A program made the position numbers and the translations under genes. A DNA stretch of 7,948 nucleotides from the NCBI GenBank assembly GCA_030665705.1, contig DAOUZG010000078.1, positions 1-7,948 on the forward strand, written 5' to 3'. The DNA comes from Deltaproteobacteria bacterium (GTDB lineage Bacteria; Myxococcota_A; UBA9160; SZUA-336). Shown here one piece after another: positions 6,476 to 7,948 of this stretch; within the stretch, counting starts at the first letter, position 1, and every line of letters begins with the position of its first letter. The notes beneath the pieces were generated by a model that was not told the origin of the DNA, did no database searches, and saw nothing but the letters and a program-made list of their open reading frames with translations.

Positions 6476-6478
6476 GGA

Positions 6479-6494
6479 CGACTCCCGAGAGTCG
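6479..6494. other. Perfect inverted repeat over the rpsT leader
   Basis: CGACTC, a four-base spacer CCGA, then GAGTCG: six perfect base pairs. It sits between the predicted rpsT -10 and its start codon, and near the start of the murJ side. In rpsT RNA beginning upstream of it, the hairpin would cover the GGGAG ribosome site. With the start point predicted from the nearby promoter (about 6490) only part of the left arm would be transcribed, so a DNA operator or chance are alternatives. Confidence 0.4.
6482..6486 (-). promoter_or_regulatory. Shine-Dalgarno of rpsT
   Basis: On the minus strand GGGAG lies six bases before the ATG at 6475, a normal spacing. It fixes the S20 start over the long upstream-open frame. 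It lies in the loop and downstream arm of a 16-base dyad (6479-6494). Confidence 0.6.
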
Positions 6495-6496
6495 GC

Positions 6497-6525
6497 TAGA
6501 TACCCCGGCGAGGACCGGGTGTCAA
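6497..6525 (-). promoter_or_regulatory. Putative rpsT promoter
   Basis: Read on the minus strand: a perfect TTGACA -35 (6520-6525 on the plus strand as TGTCAA), a 17-base spacer, and TATCTA as -10 (6497-6502), which keeps the TAT start but matches only three of six consensus positions. The transcription start is predicted near 6490, giving a leader of about 14 bases with a Shine-Dalgarno. A perfect -35 at exactly the optimal spacing and correct distance from a highly expressed gene makes this convincing, though untested. Confidence 0.6.
6510..6514 (+). promoter_or_regulatory. Shine-Dalgarno deciding the murJ start
   Basis: GAGGA lies four bases before GTG 6519. The alternative in-frame ATG at 6474 has no comparable site, so GTG 6519 is preferred for murJ. 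The spacing is a little short, so the choice is not certain. Confidence 0.4.
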
Positions 6526-7948
6526 CGGAGGGCGTCGAGGGGGTCGCGCGCTCTGCGGGTGTTGTGGGCGGAGCCACGCTCGCAAGCCGGGTCCTCGGCC
6601 TGGCCCGGGACGTCGTGCTCGCAAACACCTTCCTCCCGGGAGCGACCGACGCCTTCTTCGTCGCGTTCATGATCCCGAACCTCTTTCGCCGCCTGGTTGC
6701 GGAGGGGTCGCTCACGGTCTCGTTCGTTCCCGTCTTCACGGACTGGCTCCGGGGCTCGAGGGACGAGGCGAGACGCGTCTTCGAGGCCACCTGGACGCTC
6801 GCGGCGCTCGTGGGGCTCGTGATTGTGGGGCTCGGGATGCTGTTTGCGGACCCCCTCGTGAGCCTGTTTGCCCCCGGCTTTGCACTCGAGCCGGGGAAGC
6901 ACGAGCTGTGCGTCCGACTGCTCCGGCTCTGCTTTCCGTACATCCTGCTGCTCATCGTGGTTGCGGTCGCCATGGGTGCACTGAATGCCCTCGGGCACTT
7001 CTTGATGCCCGCACTGGCGCCGGTCCTGCTCAATCTCTCGCTCATCGGGGGGGCCGTCGTCGGCTGGGCCCTCTTCGAGCCTCCGATCCTGGCGCTCGGC
7101 GGAGCCGTCGTGGTCGCGGGAGTGCTCCAGGTGGTGCTTCAGGTGCCTCCGCTGCGGGCGCGTGGCTTCAGGCTGAAGCTGCGACTCGCACCCGGCCACC
7201 CGGCGGTCCGTCGACTCGTGGGGTTGATGGGGCCCGCGATGCTCGGGGCCTCCATCTTTCAGCTGAACATGCTCGTGTCGCGTTTCCTCTCGTCCTTCCT
7301 CGGAGACGGGGCCGTCTCGTACCTCTACTACGCCGACCGTCTGCTCGAGTTCCCGCTCGGCGTCTTCGTGTTCGCGCTCGGTACGGCGAGCCTCCCCGCC
7401 TTCTCGAGACTCGCGAAGGGGGGTGACCACGAGGGGCTGCGTGCGGCGTTCTCCGGGACCCTGGGGCTCGCGCTCGCGCTGAGCCTTCCTTCGACGGTCG
7501 GACTGATCCTCCTTCGCGAAGAGATCTTCCGGGTTCTGTTCGGCTGGAACCCGCAGATCTTCGGCGACGAGGCGATGCGCGGATGCGCTTACGCCCTTCT
7601 ACTTTATGCGCTCGGTCTCGTGCCGATTACGGTGTCTCGAATCTGTGTGGGTCTCTGCTTCGCACACGAGAACGCTCGCTCCCCGGCGCGCGGCGCCGTT
7701 GTGGCGTTTGTGGTCCACCTCGTCGCGGCGCTGGCCCTGATCGGGCCGCTCCCCGAAGGCCAGCTCCCCGCCGCCCTCCTCGACTTCCAGCACGGGCTCG
7801 TGCTCGCCGATCTCGGTTATGCGGGGCTCGCCGCAGCGGCGTCGATCGCCGCGGTCGCCAACGCGCTCTACCTGCTCGCGGTCGTCCAGCGGCGCTACGG
7901 GCCCCTTCTCGGTCGGGAGGAGGCGATGGGGGTGCTCCGGCTGGTCGT
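6519..7948 (+). CDS. murJ: Lipid II flippase MurJ (MviN), 3' end missing
   Basis: MurJ is an inner-membrane MOP-superfamily flippase that moves lipid II across the membrane for peptidoglycan synthesis. The frame is open to the window end: 476 residues from GTG 6519, so against a usual 510-530 the last 40-50 are missing. Hallmarks are TLASRVLGLARDVVLAN, whose two Arg (24 and 30) correspond to the essential R18/R24 of E. coli MurJ, and ATDAFFVAFMIPNLFRRLVAEGSL with D44 and R57 (E. coli D39/R52). Another is YYADRLLEFPLGVFVFALGT with R274 (E. coli R270). Many hydrophobic helices follow one another, for example around 6805-6850, 6940-6990, 7020-7130, 7450-7515 and 7590-7640. An ATG at 6474 is in frame and would add 15 polar residues, but it lacks a ribosome site and overlaps the rpsT start codon. 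GTG 6519 gives an N-terminus close to the family length. Confidence 0.95.
   Translation, partial: MSTEGVEGVARSAGVVGGATLASRVLGLARDVVLANTFLPGATDAFFVAFMIPNLFRRLVAEGSLTVSFVPVFTDWLRGSRDEARRVFEATWTLAALVGLVIVGLGMLFADPLVSLFAPGFALEPGKHELCVRLLRLCFPYILLLIVVAVAMGALNALGHFLMPALAPVLLNLSLIGGAVVGWALFEPPILALGGAVVVAGVLQVVLQVPPLRARGFRLKLRLAPGHPAVRRLVGLMGPAMLGASIFQLNMLVSRFLSSFLGDGAVSYLYYADRLLEFPLGVFVFALGTASLPAFSRLAKGGDHEGLRAAFSGTLGLALALSLPSTVGLILLREEIFRVLFGWNPQIFGDEAMRGCAYALLLYALGLVPITVSRICVGLCFAHENARSPARGAVVAFVVHLVAALALIGPLPEGQLPAALLDFQHGLVLADLGYAGLAAAASIAAVANALYLLAVVQRRYGPLLGREEAMGVLRLV

Noticed and set aside
6476..7045. 190-codon N-terminal extension of the rpsT frame
   Set aside because: The extension is antisense to murJ and Ser/Arg/Thr-rich without homology I recognise. 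S20 proteins start at the MAQ-type N-terminus, which has its own ribosome site.
6522..7430. Minus-strand open frame of 302 codons opposite murJ
   Set aside because: Highly charged, low-complexity translation (Glu/Arg/His/Gln) antisense to a clear MurJ; a shadow frame.

Overview
The window is a G+C-rich (clearly above 60% by eye), densely packed bacterial chromosome segment. The outer-membrane lipoprotein LptE-like gene and MurJ indicate a Gram-negative (diderm) cell. Several features suggest a deltaproteobacterium-like lineage (Myxococcota, Desulfobacterota, Binatota or relatives): the two sensor-like proteins (DUF4388 plus receiver; MJ0042-type zinc ribbon plus receiver), the free-standing M17 N-terminal-domain protein, and frequent GTG/TTG starts. 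That placement is inference from family memory and was not checked by a search. I see no insertion sequence, phage gene, CRISPR array, tRNA or rRNA. No gap between genes exceeds about 75 bases.

Layout. Positions 1-1340 (+) hold a tight run: the 3' part of ribH (riboflavin synthesis), nusB (transcription antitermination), and a 200-residue protein that looks like the N-terminal domain of M17 leucyl aminopeptidases without its catalytic half. Positions 1412-3293 (+) hold two adjacent regulatory-type genes. The first is a DUF4388/PATAN protein with a receiver-like C-terminus. The second combines a zinc ribbon, a receiver-like domain, a disordered linker and a conserved-looking C-terminal module. 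Both receiver-like domains lack the phosphoacceptor Asp, which makes this pair the most interesting part of the window. Positions 3360-4715 (+) hold trkA, the cytoplasmic NAD-binding subunit of Trk potassium uptake, probably with its own promoter placed so that the mRNA would be leaderless or nearly so.

Positions 4728-6204 (+) hold lptE then holA (overlapping by 23 bases), a pairing widespread in Proteobacteria. On the minus strand rpsT (6215-6475) converges on holA. It diverges from murJ (+), which runs off the right end with roughly the last 40-50 residues missing. The short rpsT/murJ interval carries a good sigma70-type promoter for rpsT, a dyad over the rpsT leader, and a possible murJ promoter that reuses the same -10 bases.

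Functionally most genes are housekeeping: cofactor synthesis, transcription, replication clamp loading, a ribosomal protein, LPS export and lipid II flipping. The exceptions are the M17-N protein and the two pseudo-receiver proteins, whose roles cannot be read from sequence alone.
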